Part shown: positions 20,656 to 31,377 of the stretch, in pieces
Position numbering within the stretch: position 1 is the stretch's first letter
How the letters are laid out: the number at the start of each line of letters is the position of its first letter
DNA from: Neocallimastix lanati (nom. inval.)
Taxonomy: Eukaryota; Neocallimastigomycota; Neocallimastigomycetes; Neocallimastigales; Neocallimastigaceae
Assembly (NCBI GenBank): GCA_016946835.1
Contig: JACVTC010000135.1
Location: forward strand, 167,501 to 229,500
Direction of reading: 5' to 3'
Length of the DNA stretch: 62,000 nt
Program-made: the position numbers and the translations under genes
Notes under the pieces: generated by a model
Told to the model about the DNA's origin: nothing
Seen by the model: only the letters and a program-made list of their open reading frames with translations
Database searches by the model: none

Positions 20656-22350
20656 AGCCGTTTAATTTATCATTCCACTTGGCACCACTTTGTTTCAGTC
20701 CATATATTGCCTTCTTCAATTTCCAAAATTTCTTATTGTAATCTTCATGTCCTTTAGGTGGTTTCATATACAAATCTTCATTTAATTCAGCATTTAAATA
20801 GGCGGCAGTTATATCTATTTGGTTTATTTCAAAATTGTTCTGAGTGGCAATTGCTGTAAAGATTCTTATTGAATCCTGTTTTAAGGTAGGTGCAAAGGTT
20901 TCTTTATAATCTATGCCGTATTCTTGCGTAAATCCCTTTGCTACTAATCTTGATTTTCTTTTGATTATTTCTCCATTTGAGTTTCGTTTGAATTTGAAAA
21001 TCCATCTTGATGATATTAAGTTTGCGTTCTTAGGTATTTTATCAATTGTTTCATATACTTTTAGATTTCTCATATTGTCGAGTTCATTATCGACTGATTT
21101 TAACCATTCATTTTTATCATTTAAATTAAAGATATCATCATAATTATTTGGTTCGCGTAATTCTTTTAATGATTTTTGTTTTTTGTTATTTGAATTTAAT
21201 ATGAAGTTTTCATTTCTATTTCTTTTTCCTAAATGTATGGAAGATTCTATGTTAAATAATTTGTTATTCGTTAAGTTATTAATGATTCGTTGTTCATTGT
21301 TGTTATCGTTATTATTGTTTGAATTATATCTGTCTATATTTGAATTATTATGATTGTTTTTATTACTGACAGTGATCATATTGTCGTTTTCATTAATATT
21401 ATTATTTATTTTGTTATTATTGCTGTTGGTAGTGTTGTTGTTGCTGTTTGTGTTATCGTTGTTATTAATTTTATTGTTACTTGTGTTATTGTTATTATTA
21501 TTGTCGTTGTTGTTAATGTTATTATCTTGAGATTCTATATTATTATTATAATCTTTGTTTTGATTATTATTAATATTTTTGGTGTTGTTATTATTGTTGT
21601 TTCTTCTTTTGTTATATGTTCTTTTATTTTTTATTTGAATGTTTTTACTTGGTATATTATTTTCATTTATTTGAGTATTATTGTCTAATATTTGAATATT
21701 ATTTGACTTATTGTTATTATATTGATAATACGGATTATTATTGTTAGTATTATTAAAGTCTTTGCCATGGTTTATATCATACGTGTTATCATAAAAGTAG
21801 GTATTATCATTCCTCCTTATTATATTATTGGGAATAAAATTTGAGATGTCATTATCGCAATGAGATAAATGTGAATTTCCTGGTGTAAATTCAAAGAATT
21901 CAACACTTCGTGAAATTATAATTTTATTATTTGTTATATCAAGAATTTTGTATGCTGTGGGATTATCAACATACCCCAAGAATATGCCAGGAGATGAGTT
22001 ATTTTGAAATTTGGTACGGAATAGTTTTGGAACGTAATAAAAAACTTTACATCCGAAGACACGTATGTTTGAATAATCAACTTTGTTATTGGTTAAAAGT
22101 TCATATGGAATTTTATTATTTATCCCTTTATGAGGGATTCGATTATGAATGTAGTTCGAAGTAGAGACGGCGTCTTCCCAAAATTGTAAGCTAAGTTTTG
22201 CGTCATTTAACATTGACTTTGCAGAATTGATTATAGTGCCGTTGAATCGTTCAATCCTACCATTTTGTTGTGGGTGGTAGGGAACAGTAAATTGATGTTG
22301 TATTCCAAAGTCAATGCAAAATTGTTTGAAATTTTTGTTGTTAAATTCGG
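20648..22350 (-). CDS. Copia B integrase C-terminal part, Asn-rich linker and RT N-terminal part
   Basis: The frame is open from about 22350, upstream of the first ATG at 22213. It supplies GTEFNNKNFKQFC and NGRIERFNGTI (integrase, with the catalytic Glu) that the preceding frame loses. FWEDAVSTSNYIHNR and FRTKFQNNSSPGIFLGYV are the copia integrase tail. About 150 residues dominated by Asn follow, then reverse transcriptase: NEWLKSVDNELDNM, SSRWIFKFKRN, QIDITAAYLNAEL (first catalytic Asp), KAIYGLKQSGAKW. The frame stops at 20648 through a one-base change near 20655-20662; the RT continues in the next frame. Confidence 0.92.
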
Positions 22351-24288
22351 TACCATTTCTGTACGGATATATTGAATTCTTTTGTTAAATTGATTTTTTA
22401 TTTTATTAAACCAATTAAGGAAGTGATAAAAAGATTCTGATTTACTCTTCATAAAGAGAGTCCACCCAAATCTTGAATGGTCATCCAAAATGGTTAAGAT
22501 ATATTTATTGTCATAGATAGAGTTTTGTATTGGACCTATAAGATCCATGTGTATGAGTTGAAATATATTTTTGGCTCTATTATGTGATGATTTGAAGGGC
22601 TTATTTTTAAGTTTTGAATAACTACAAATAGGGCACTTTGAGTTTATGTTGATTTTTAAAATTTTATTTTTGATACTATTGATATTAAAATGGGCAAAAC
22701 GACGATGCCATAAATTTAGTTTATCAATTGATTTTAAATGTGTATAATTGATTTCAACCAAATTATTATTATGTTGGTTGTTTTGAAAATTTAATGGTTG
22801 AGTTGAAATCCAAAATTTAAATGTATTAAATTGGTTCGATTTAATTGATAATATTCTTTGATTGTGTTCGTCATAAATTAGTGCATATGATTTATTATTA
22901 GTATTATTGAAAATTATTTTGTATCCTTGTTGTGTTAGATTTCCAATTGATAATAAATTTTTATTTATTTTTGGTGAGTAATAAACATTCTTAATGATTA
23001 TTTTGTGATTATTAATGTATCCTATGAGATCTCCTTTAAATTGTGTTGATATAACTTGATTATTAGCTAAATAAACTTTGTCATTGCATTTTTGAATATT
23101 ATGTAATTTATTTAAATGACCAGTAATATTTATTGATGCACCGGAGTCCAATATCCAACACATCATTTCTTTTTGTTTATTTTCTTCGTTTTGTTTATTT
23201 ACTTCGGCAAAATTAATATCAAGGTTTTCTTGAGAATTGTAATCCTTGGTAAAAGCATCGGCATAGCTTGTATCGTACCTTTCTTTTCCCATGAAATTTG
23301 CATAATTTCTACGTTTATTAAATTTTCTTTTAAAATTATTTCTTCTTCTTTTGAAAATTTTTCTTCTTTTGTTATTATTTTTATCATCTCTTCTAATTTT
23401 ACAGTTATAAAAGAAATGGCCCCATTTACCACAATAATTACATCTACCATTTTTGGTCTTTTTAGTAGATGTTTTTATTTTAGTAAGTTTTTTCTTATTT
23501 GTATTAATGTTAGTATTATTTTCTATTGAAAATATATTTTTATTATTTTGATTATTTGTTAAGGATTCTTTTAGGTTTGAAGAGATTATTTCAGGCAATA
23601 CATCCTTAACATATTCACTGCATTTATTCCAATCATTTTTAAATTGAAACACATTAATCCAACGGAGTTCTTCTGGGAGGCTTCTGTTAAGGATGCCTAC
23701 TTTAACACTTGATTCAATGTCATTATCTATTTTCTCGAGTTCATCAAGTGTGTTCTGTAGTTCAGCAATAAATATATTAATGTCCACTTCTGGGTTATAC
23801 TTCAAATTATCGAGTTTGGTTTTAAGTTCTAATTTACGCGTGTTGATGTTTTTGGTAAAAGATCTTTTTAGAATCTTCCACAATTCAAAGGCGGTTTTAT
23901 TTGATCCTTGCACAATGTCTTGTGTTTTTTCTCCAATACTGTTTAGGACGATCCATTTTGTTGTGATATCGTTATTGATATCAACTACATTGGTGTTTTT
24001 GTCATACACCAATGTGTCATCAAATTCATCTTCGATATACTTAGATAGGTCATCTTGTATATCTCTCTTCCTTAATTTCTTAACTTTTTCTTTGGTGATA
24101 TAGCCAACTAGGTTGTTAATTGATAATAGATGAAGGATTTTGGTTCTCCATCTATTATAGTTTTCAGTATTTAATTCAACTACTCTGTTAAAATTTTCAG
24201 AGTAGTTAAATTTAATTGTTGGCCTGATGTCAATGGGTTCTTCAATGGTAATTACTTCATTTCTATTGTTTCTTCTTGTGTTAGCCAT
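22231..24288 (-). CDS. Copia B Gag, protease and integrase N-terminal part
   Basis: Starts at ATG 24288 (MANTRRNNRNE). Residues 30-230 are a UBN2/copia-type capsid domain. The zinc knuckle CNYCGKWGHFFYNC (CX2CX4HX4C) lies at 283-296, in a Lys/Arg-rich RNA-binding tail. The aspartic protease motif WILDSGASINITG has Asp381. The integrase zinc region LWHRRFAHF ... CPICSYSK is near 527-558, and the core begins HMDLIGP (Asp582). After YIRTE (about 645) the frame is wrong; one missing A near 22346-22350 explains the shift. It makes the particle, matures it and begins integrase. Confidence 0.93.
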   Translation of the reverse strand: MANTRRNNRNEVITIEEPIDIRPTIKFNYSENFNRVVELNTENYNRWRTKILHLLSINNLVGYITKEKVKKLRKRDIQDDLSKYIEDEFDDTLVYDKNTNVVDINNDITTKWIVLNSIGEKTQDIVQGSNKTAFELWKILKRSFTKNINTRKLELKTKLDNLKYNPEVDINIFIAELQNTLDELEKIDNDIESSVKVGILNRSLPEELRWINVFQFKNDWNKCSEYVKDVLPEIISSNLKESLTNNQNNKNIFSIENNTNINTNKKKLTKIKTSTKKTKNGRCNYCGKWGHFFYNCKIRRDDKNNNKRRKIFKRRRNNFKRKFNKRRNYANFMGKERYDTSYADAFTKDYNSQENLDINFAEVNKQNEENKQKEMMCWILDSGASINITGHLNKLHNIQKCNDKVYLANNQVISTQFKGDLIGYINNHKIIIKNVYYSPKINKNLLSIGNLTQQGYKIIFNNTNNKSYALIYDEHNQRILSIKSNQFNTFKFWISTQPLNFQNNQHNNNLVEINYTHLKSIDKLNLWHRRFAHFNINSIKNKILKININSKCPICSYSKLKNKPFKSSHNRAKNIFQLIHMDLIGPIQNSIYDNKYILTILDDHSRFGWTLFMKSKSESFYHFLNWFNKIKNQFNKRIQYIRTEMVPNLTTKISNNFALTLEYNINLLFPTTHNKMVGLNDSTAL

Positions 24289-24819
24289 TGTGGAGAATTT
24301 TAAATTAATTTATTTTTTAATAATTTATTAATATTTTATATTATGCGAATATTTTTTTTTTTTTAAAATTTTAAAGAATAATTGATGAGGGATATGTTGT
24401 ATGTCTGGATTGTTTATTTATACATATTCAATATATTGATTAAAACCTTATTCTATTTTCATTAAATAAATGTAAATTGAAATATATATTGTTTAATATT
24501 TCCTTGATAATTTATAATGAACTTTAATAATATATATTTTTGATAATTGGTTAAGTTATATTTATTACTTAATAAAAAAAGGTTATAAAATAATATATTT
24601 CAGAATTATGATTGGTTTCTATTTTTATCTTATTTTTTAATGTAATATTTTTCATTATGCTATTTGAAATTAATTTAATTAAACATTTATATTATTGGTT
24701 TTTTATGTTTGAAAAAGGTATTTATACTTGATTTACATTTATTAATATTGGAATTAAAAATATATATGTTTTTTTTTTTTTTTTTAATTTTATTATTAAT
24801 AATTGACAATAATATTTTC

Positions 24820-25310
24820 AGTTCAAATTAATTATTTGACTGATCATATGATTTTCAGTTCAAATTAATTATTTGACTGACCATATGATTTTCAGTTCAA
24901 ATTAATTATTTGACTGACCATATGATTTTCAGTTCAAATTAATTATTTGACTGACCATATGATTTTCAGTTCAAATTAATTATTTGACTGACCATATGAT
25001 TTTCAGTTCAAATTAATTATTTGACTGACCATATGATTTTCAGTTCAAATTAATTATTTGACTGACTATGTCATTTTTCAGTTCATATTATAATTTGACT
25101 GACTATACTATTTTTACAGTTCAAATTATAATTGACTGACTATTTTATTATTTTATTTTATTATTAATTTTTTTTTTTTTTTTTATTTTATTTCAATATA
25201 AAATTTTATTGATAATACTAATTTTCAGTTCAAATTATAATTGACTGACTATATTATTTTTTCAGTTCGAATTATAATTTGACTGACTATAATATATATG
25301 TATATTTTTA
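24820..25310. repeat. 37-bp tandem repeat array of hairpin units in the copia B leader
   Basis: Seven near-identical copies of a 37-bp unit containing TCAGTTCAAAT-TAATT-ATTTGACTGA and CATATG run from 24827 to about 25070. About four more diverged copies follow, to 25290. Each unit is an imperfect inverted repeat: TCAGT(T)CAAAT pairs with ATTTGACTGA around a short AT loop. The diverged copies keep the TCAGT and ACTGA arms while the middle drifts. It lies in the 5' leader between the primer site and gag. Confidence 0.93.
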
Positions 25311-25629
25311 TATACAATGAATGAATAATGATATTATTAAATTGTATTAATCCCTCATTAATTTATTTATTTATTTATTTTTTTTTTTTTTTTTTTAAAA
25401 TATTTTTGATAATATATTTTGATTTAATTATTATGAAAATAACAAAGTTAATTATGTAGATTCATAATTAATTAAATTATTTCTTTGATAATTCAAAATT
25501 AGATGTTATTATTGATAAATATAAAAATGATTTTTAATATTAAAAATAAGAAAGCGTTAGTTCAATTTATTTATAAGATGAATATATTTATATATTAATT
25601 ATGTAAATTATAACTTAACTTATGGTTAA

Positions 25630-25657
25630 GCTCAGTTGTAGACTGAGACTCTTAATC
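25630..25657 (-). promoter_or_regulatory. Primer binding site of copia B, tRNA-Lys(CUU) 5' half
   Basis: The minus strand starts the internal region, directly after the LTR, with GATTAAGAGTCTCAGTC and continues to AACTGAGC. The plus strand reads GCTCAGTTGTAGACTGAGACTCTTAATC in two parts: tRNA-Lys D-arm start and anticodon arm with CTT, with a few D-arm bases missing. Same site as in the TRIM at 2143-2175. Confidence 0.88.
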
Positions 25658-25902
25658 TATTAAACACCAAAAACAAATATTGAGAAAATTAGATATATTT
25701 TTAGAATAGCATTTCATATATAATACTTAATATTTAATTTTATTTATCTTTATTTTTTATAATTACAAAAGTGTATATATTTTTTAACAAGGTTACATTT
25801 TATTTCTTTTATAATTTTATTTAAATATAATAATATTCTGATTGGGTAAAATATATTAAAGTCATTATTAAGTATTTATTTTTTTTTTTTTATATTCTAA
25901 CA
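25658..25902 (-). repeat. 5' LTR of copia B
   Basis: 245 bases, identical by eye to the 3' LTR. It drives transcription of the element; TATATATTTT stretches are present, but no start site can be fixed. Confidence 0.95.
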
Positions 25903-26535
25903 ACTTTTATTTATTTAATTTTATTTTTGTTAATACATTAAAAACCAATAAAAATAATTTTAAGAATATTTTATTAAAAAAAAAATAAAACTTTTATTAA
26001 ATAATTAATTAGTCTTTGTTAACTTTTCTCTCTAATTTTAAAAGTTCACTTTTCTTTAATTGCATTATTATTTCTTTTTTTATTATTTAATAAATTTCAT
26101 ATTTTTTACGAATAATAAAAGTTTTTAATAATAATAATAATAATATTAAAAAATAGAATATATTTTAATATATTATATTGTAATATGAAAATATATTTTT
26201 AATTTAACGTATACATTTAATAATTTGTATACAATTTGTATTTGTTTTATTTTTTTATAATAATTTTGAAATTTTTTATAATTCTTTTATCAATTATTTA
26301 TTATTATTATTATTATTGTAAGAAATATTTAAGTTTTATTAATAAATTTTTAATTTTATTTATTATATTATTGTTAATTGTTATTTTAGTATTAACACAA
26401 ATAAAGTTGTATTTATATAAAAATTTGTGGCTTGGCTTCATTACTAATTATGAATTACATGAATTTAGAATAAAATGCATTACTAATTATTACTAATTAT
26501 TATTAATTCAATTCAATATTTTAATTATTCTAACA

Positions 26536-26550
26536 TTCCGCCTAAAACTT
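26536..26550 (-). promoter_or_regulatory. Polypurine tract of copia H
   Basis: The minus strand reads AAGTTTTAGGCGGAA immediately before LTR start TGTTAGAATAATT. Confidence 0.75.
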
Positions 26551-26628
26551 AAATTATTTTAGGAAATGGTTTAATGTTTTATAAAGTTGATTTTATAGTA
26601 TATATTGTTTAGTTTTGTATAGTTTGTA

Positions 26629-27720
26629 TTAGCTTATGTCAAAAATTTTACTTGTGAAACTTTTTAATTTTGTTCCATTAATGTTTTTTGTTAATACGTC
26701 GGCCACCATTTCACTTGTATTCTTGTATTTTAGTACTATTTTGTTTTTTTTAATGTTGTCGTTACCGAAATGAAATTTTATATCTATATGTTTTAATTTT
26801 GTAGAGAATTCACCATTTTCCATAATTATTTTACTTGATTTATTGTCTGTATATATTGTGATAGGAGATTTGTGGTTGAATAATTCATATATAATGTTTC
26901 TAAACCATAGAGCTTTCTTGATGCATTCTGAGGCACTAATGAATTCTGCCTCTGCAGTGGAAGTAGCTACTATTGTTTGTTTCTTGGAATACCATGAAAT
27001 GGGCGAGTTTCCCATTAAGAATGTATGACCTGATGTTGATTTCCGGTCTTCCTTGTCCCCAGCGAAATCGGCATCGGTATATCCATGGAATGGACCTAAA
27101 CCATTATATAAAATTTTGTAGTATTTAGTGTTATTTAAATATTTTAAAATATTAATAATTTTATATCAATCGGCATATGTAGGATTTTCACATTGTGCAG
27201 CATGATTTAGTGCGAAAGAAATGTCTGGCCTAGTGCATTTTGCTAAATATATATATGATCCAATTACACTTTTATATGTAGTAGGATCAAAAGGTTTATC
27301 ATTCGTAATATTATTTAGTGTGCAAGGTGGGTTAGTTCTTTTATTTTGAGTAATTTTAAAATTACTCAATAAATTTTCAATAAAATTTGTTTGTGAAATT
27401 CGGTATTCGAGTTTCGTTTGTTCAATTGTAATACCTAGAAGATATTTTATAGGCCCATAATTAGATAAATTAAATTTTGATTTAATTTTATTGATTATAT
27501 CATTTATTTCATAGTTACTACCACTGATGATCATATCATCTACATATATACCAATTAAACAAATTATTTTATTATCTTTTAGTTTCCTAAAAATGCACTG
27601 GATCGGATTTTAATTGATGGAAGCCTTGTTCTTTTATGAAGGTAGAAATTGTTTCGAACCATTGTCTTCCAGACTGCTTTAAACCGTACAGAGCTTTATT
27701 TAATTTCCAAAATTCTTTTT
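26629..27720 (-). pseudogene. Copia H reverse transcriptase C-terminal half and RNase H
   Basis: From about 27720 the minus strand reads KALYGLKQSGRQWF, then (after a frame change) IGIYVDDMIISGSN with the catalytic YVDD, YLLGITIEQ, YKSVIGSYIYLAKCTRPDISFALNHAAQ. In-frame TGA at 27166-27168 stands where relatives have Trp (YAD-W-YKI). RNase H follows: GYTDADFAGDKEDRKSTSGH, STAEAEFISASECIKKALW, IYTDNKSSKII, HIDIKFHF. It ends normally at 26629. One stop, one frameshift and the lost N-terminal part make it dead. Confidence 0.9.
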
Positions 27721-27818
27721 GATAATATTATGAATTACATGAATATTCTTAGAATAAATGCATTACTAATTATTATTAATTATTATTAATTCAATTCAAT
27801 ATTTTAATTATTCTAACA

Positions 27819-27828
27819 ATTATTATTA

Positions 27829-27879
<51 letters not shown>

Positions 27880-27885
27880 TATCAA
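27819..27885. repeat. (TTA)n microsatellite next to the copia H LTR
   Basis: ATT units start directly at the LTR edge. Confidence 0.9.
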
Positions 27886-28679
27886 TTATTATAAAATTAT
27901 TCAATTACTTATTATTTTTTATAAATATAATCCTCTAGAAAATAAAAATAAAAATAAAAATTATAAAAATAAAAATTATAAAAATAAAAATATTTGTTTA
28001 TAAAAAATTTTGTAAAATTTAAACAAATTTATAAAATGCATATAAAAATATAAAAATAATAAATAAACATAAATATTAAAAAAAAATAAATAAATAAATA
28101 AAGTATTAAAAAAAAAAAAAAAAAGATTTTACATGTTCTTAAAAGAAGTTTTTTTTATTATAGAAAAAATGATAAAAATATATATATATATTTTTAATTC
28201 GTATTGAACCTTAATAGAAATTAAAAATAAAAAAATTAAAAAAAAATAAAATATGAAAATAAAAAAGAAAAAAATAAAAAAAAAATATAGAAATAAAAAA
28301 TAAAAAAATAAAAAAATAAAAATAAAGAAAATAAAATATATAATAAAAATTTCAAAGTTATGTTTAATGATTAACATATTTAATATTTATTTAAATTACT
28401 TTAAAAATTTTGTAAAATGGTGATTTTTAAAAAAAAAGTTTAACACTATGTAAATAAATTAGATAATTATTTTTTTTTTAAAAAACTTGAAAATAATATT
28501 GATTATTAATTATATATATTTTAATATGTAGGTAACAAGTAAATAAGATAAAGTAGAAACAATATATAATATTAAATAATGGAGTCCTTTTTATTGTAAA
28601 GTTATTATTAAATAAAATATATATTAAATATAGCATTATTATTGTATAAATTATACATTTCCTGTCAGACTCCTTAACA
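27886..28679. other. AT-rich DNA, probably containing the 5' LTR of copia G
   Basis: A/T-rich with short (TAAAAA)n tracts and no gene. By position, the bases ending CCTTAACA at 28679 should be the LTR end of the next element, because the primer site starts at 28680. The left LTR edge is unknown, and no matching 3' LTR was found. Confidence 0.45.
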
Positions 28680-28693
28680 GATTAAGAGACTCA
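28680..28693 (+). promoter_or_regulatory. Primer binding site of copia G, tRNA-Lys(CUU) type
   Basis: GATTAAGAGACTCA differs from the GATTAAGAGTCTCA of the other three elements at one position in the anticodon arm. It lies directly after CCTTAACA, a plausible LTR end. Confidence 0.6.
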
Positions 28694-29201
28694 TTTAATA
28701 AATTTTTAATTATAGTACTACAATTTTTTTTTAATTATTTAAAATATTTTTTTTTTAAAAATCGGTAGAAGAAAAGGTAATAAAAAAAATCAATTGAAGA
28801 AAGTTCTGGTTCATCACCTCCAACAAGATATTAAGGACAATGAATTTATGTCTTTTAATGACTGCAGAAATCTTGAATTTTCTGATGATTCTGATAATCA
28901 AAATGAAAAACAATATAATAATTATCTTTAATAAAATTAAATATTTCAGTAACGTATCAAAATCTGTTTTTGATATAAAGGATTTTAACCAAACAAAGGA
29001 AAACCTTTTTACAATGGTACCAGCCTATGATGAAACATTTAATTGCAAATGATTTTGATATTTACATATACAAAAGATTAACTATGATAGATATGAACAG
29101 AGATCAGATTAAGTCTGATAATACAAGTTCAATAAATTATAATAAATAGCCTTGATGAATCAACTCAAGACTATTGACATGGATGTAAAACTACTTTTCA
29201 A

Positions 29202-29700
29202 ATGATACTGAGAATAAAAGATCGTTTCTACCAATCTAGTCAAGCACTTTTAAACATCTTAGGACATAAAATTATAAATTTAAAAATAATAAATAATGTT
29301 TATATTCAGTTTATCAATGAATTAAATCATTTATATGACCAATATGAAATGGAATGCCAAAAGCTAAATAGACCACCCCTAGATGAAGAAACTAAAATTT
29401 TTATTTTTTACTAGAGTTGGATGGTATTAGAATAAACTCTTCTCCTATTTATAATTTTAAAAACTTTGATAATCTAATAAGCAAATTATACAGAAGGCAT
29501 GACTCGTTTGAGAGAGCCAATATTTTGAAATCTATTACTACTAGAATAAATATTAGTTCTAATATTAACAGTATCCATAAGAGTAAAATAAATTTTAATA
29601 AAAATAAAAAATCTAATATATTTCAAAATAATGGAAACTATAATGATTATTATTGTTACATATGTAAAAACTAAAGGTCATTCTATTGATTACTGTAAAT
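29202..29700 (+). pseudogene. Copia G Gag fragment with zinc knuckle
   Basis: FINELNHLYDQYEMECQKLNRPPLDEETKIFIF and, one frame on, LISKLYRRHDSFERANILKSITTRI resemble the UBN2-type Gag of copia elements. An Asn/Lys-rich stretch leads to YCYICK-TKGHSIDYCKYN, a CX2CX4HX4C knuckle that is complete only if a frameshift at about 29670 is ignored. Confidence 0.7.
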
Positions 29701-30359
29701 ATAATTCTTTAACTAAAGAAACCACTAAATCTAATAATTATAAAAATAATTATAGTTTTCATTCTTTTAACATTATTGAATAAAATGCTGATGCATTATA
29801 CAAATTTTAATATTTATAATGATGAAAAAAAAATTCTAAAGATAATGAAGAAGAATCCTATATTAATTTTATTGATAATATTTCTGTTGTGGATAATTGC
29901 AATACTATCAATACAAAATAATAAAAACAATTTTACTTATTAGATTATTAAAGTGGAACAGGAATTAACTAATGAAATAAAATATCTAAAAGATATAAAT
30001 AAAATAAATAATAAAAAACATTATTTATTCAAATGGTAAATTAGATACTATTAAATATGTAGGTAAATAGAAAAGAAAATTCAAAAATAAATAAATTCAC
30101 ATTAATATGATAGATATTACGCATCAAACATAAAAAGTTAATTTATTTTCAACTCATTCGATATTAAAAAAATGGATGAACGATAATAAGAGAGAATATC
30201 AAGAGTAAAGATCATCCACAAATATATAAAGATAAGACACTTTATTTTCTTATGACACAATATCAATATATACTTTTAAATCAAAAAATCACATTTATTA
30301 TATTGATATATAATAACAAGGATATCAAGAATTTTATTATAGAACACACCAAAAACCAC

Positions 30360-30990
30360 AGCAGCAAAGAATACCATCAATGCAAAATCAACAAGTTAAA
30401 GAAAAAACCATTTTATCATTCAAACAAAACTTTTTAATAAACCGTTAGAACTAATTTATACAGATGTACTAGGCAAATTGGGAAATTCTTATAGAAACTT
30501 CAATTATGTCACATTCCTAAATGATTATTCCAGAAAATGTTGGATCGATTTAATAAGTAAAAAAAAAAAAAATCTGATTTCTATGATATTTTTGATAAAA
30601 TTTATCAGATATATTTCAAATACCGTCCCCTTATAAAATTATTAATATTAAATCAGATAATGGAACGGAATATATTAACAAAATCTTAATTAATTTCTTA
30701 GGATCAAACGGCATTCATTTTATTCACTATCTAACAAACAATCGTGCTGAAAGATTGAACCAAACTCTAAATTGTTATACTACAATTCTCCATAAATTCG
30801 CCTCATTAATGTATTGATACTGAAATTCCAAATGAAATTATATTTTTTTACAATAGAGCTATTGATATGGCGCATTTAAAAGTTTTTGGCTGTAAAGCGT
30901 ATTTTTATAATTATCATAAAATTAATAAGTTCGATAATAATACTAAACCTGGTATTTTCTTTGTTTACGAGTCTGATTTATTAACTGAGG
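30360..30990 (+). pseudogene. Copia G integrase
   Basis: Read across frames: CKINKLKKKPFYHSN, PLELIYTDVLGKLGNSYRNFNYVTFLNDYSRKCWIDLI (first Asp), IKSDNGTEYINKILINFL (second Asp), NNRAERLNQTLN (Glu), then AHLKVFGCKAYFYNYHKINKFDNNTKPGIFF, the copia integrase tail. All three catalytic residues survive, but several frameshifts separate them. An A-run at 30560-30571 lies in one of the breaks. Confidence 0.85.
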
Positions 30991-31019
30991 GAGGAACGTT
31001 TCTATAATTTTAATTCTCA

Positions 31020-31290
31020 TTTAAAGAATCCTTTCAATAATAATAATTATATTAATAATATTACCTATTATAACCATAACTATTATAATATTAATAATAA
31101 TAATAGCATTAATGATAATATTTATAAACATAATAATAATTATAATAATAATAATATTTATTATGATATTAATACTTATCATAATAATATTAACAGTAAC
31201 AATAATAATAATAATTATAATGTTTTAAAAGAAAACACTAATATTTCAAATAATAAAAGAACCCTTGACATAGATAGTAATTATATGAAC
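31020..31290 (+). other. Asn-rich integrase-RT linker of copia G
   Basis: Nearly every codon is AAT/AAC with occasional Ile, Tyr and His. Same position and composition as in the other copia elements here. Confidence 0.75.
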
Positions 31291-31377
31291 GAATCTGAAT
31301 GAATAAACAGAAAAAGATGACCAAGATTGAAAATTTGTGTGATTCAAAAAAAAAAAAAAAAAAAAAAAAATGAATTA

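Larger units (their letters stand above)
19323..25907 (-). mobile_element. Full-length young Ty1/copia retrotransposon (B), TSD ACTTT
   Basis: A 6575-bp element (19328-25902) with 245-bp LTRs at each end that look identical, flanked by ACTTT on both sides (19323-19327, 25903-25907). Minus-strand order: 5' LTR, tRNA-Lys half primer site, 1.4-kb leader with a hairpin repeat array, gag-PR-INT, INT-RT, RT-RNase H, purine tract, 3' LTR. Two single-base frameshifts split an otherwise continuous gag-pol of about 1500 codons. It is the best preserved element in the window. Confidence 0.97.
26440..27818 (-). mobile_element. Internally deleted Ty1/copia element (H)
   Basis: The minus strand carries only the reverse transcriptase C-terminal half and RNase H between two partial LTR copies. 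The LTR 3' part at 26447-26535 matches 27728-27818 (ATTATGAATTACATGAAT ... TTAATTATTCTAACA). On the 5' side the reverse transcriptase is joined directly to mid-LTR at about 27722, so leader, gag, protease, integrase and the RT start were lost in one event. The purine tract GGCGGAA precedes the 3' LTR. Confidence 0.85.
28680..31330 (+). mobile_element. Decayed Ty1/copia element (G)
   Basis: Plus-strand order: primer site GATTAAGAGACTCA (28680), gag pieces, zinc knuckle, integrase, Asn-rich linker, and a last piece SE-stop-INRKR, which resembles the first residues of copia reverse transcriptase (NEW). It then ends in a run of more than 20 A (about 31349-31370) and a MULE fragment. Stops and frameshifts are frequent. 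Confidence 0.8.

Noticed and set aside
24820-25080. CRISPR array
   Set aside because: Regular 37-bp repeats without unique spacers, inside a eukaryotic copia leader; they are simple tandem repeats.
26236-26496. Plus-strand 86-residue frame at 26236-26496
   Set aside because: It overlaps the LTR of copia H and consists of hydrophobic AT-codon residues; no homology or conserved feature.
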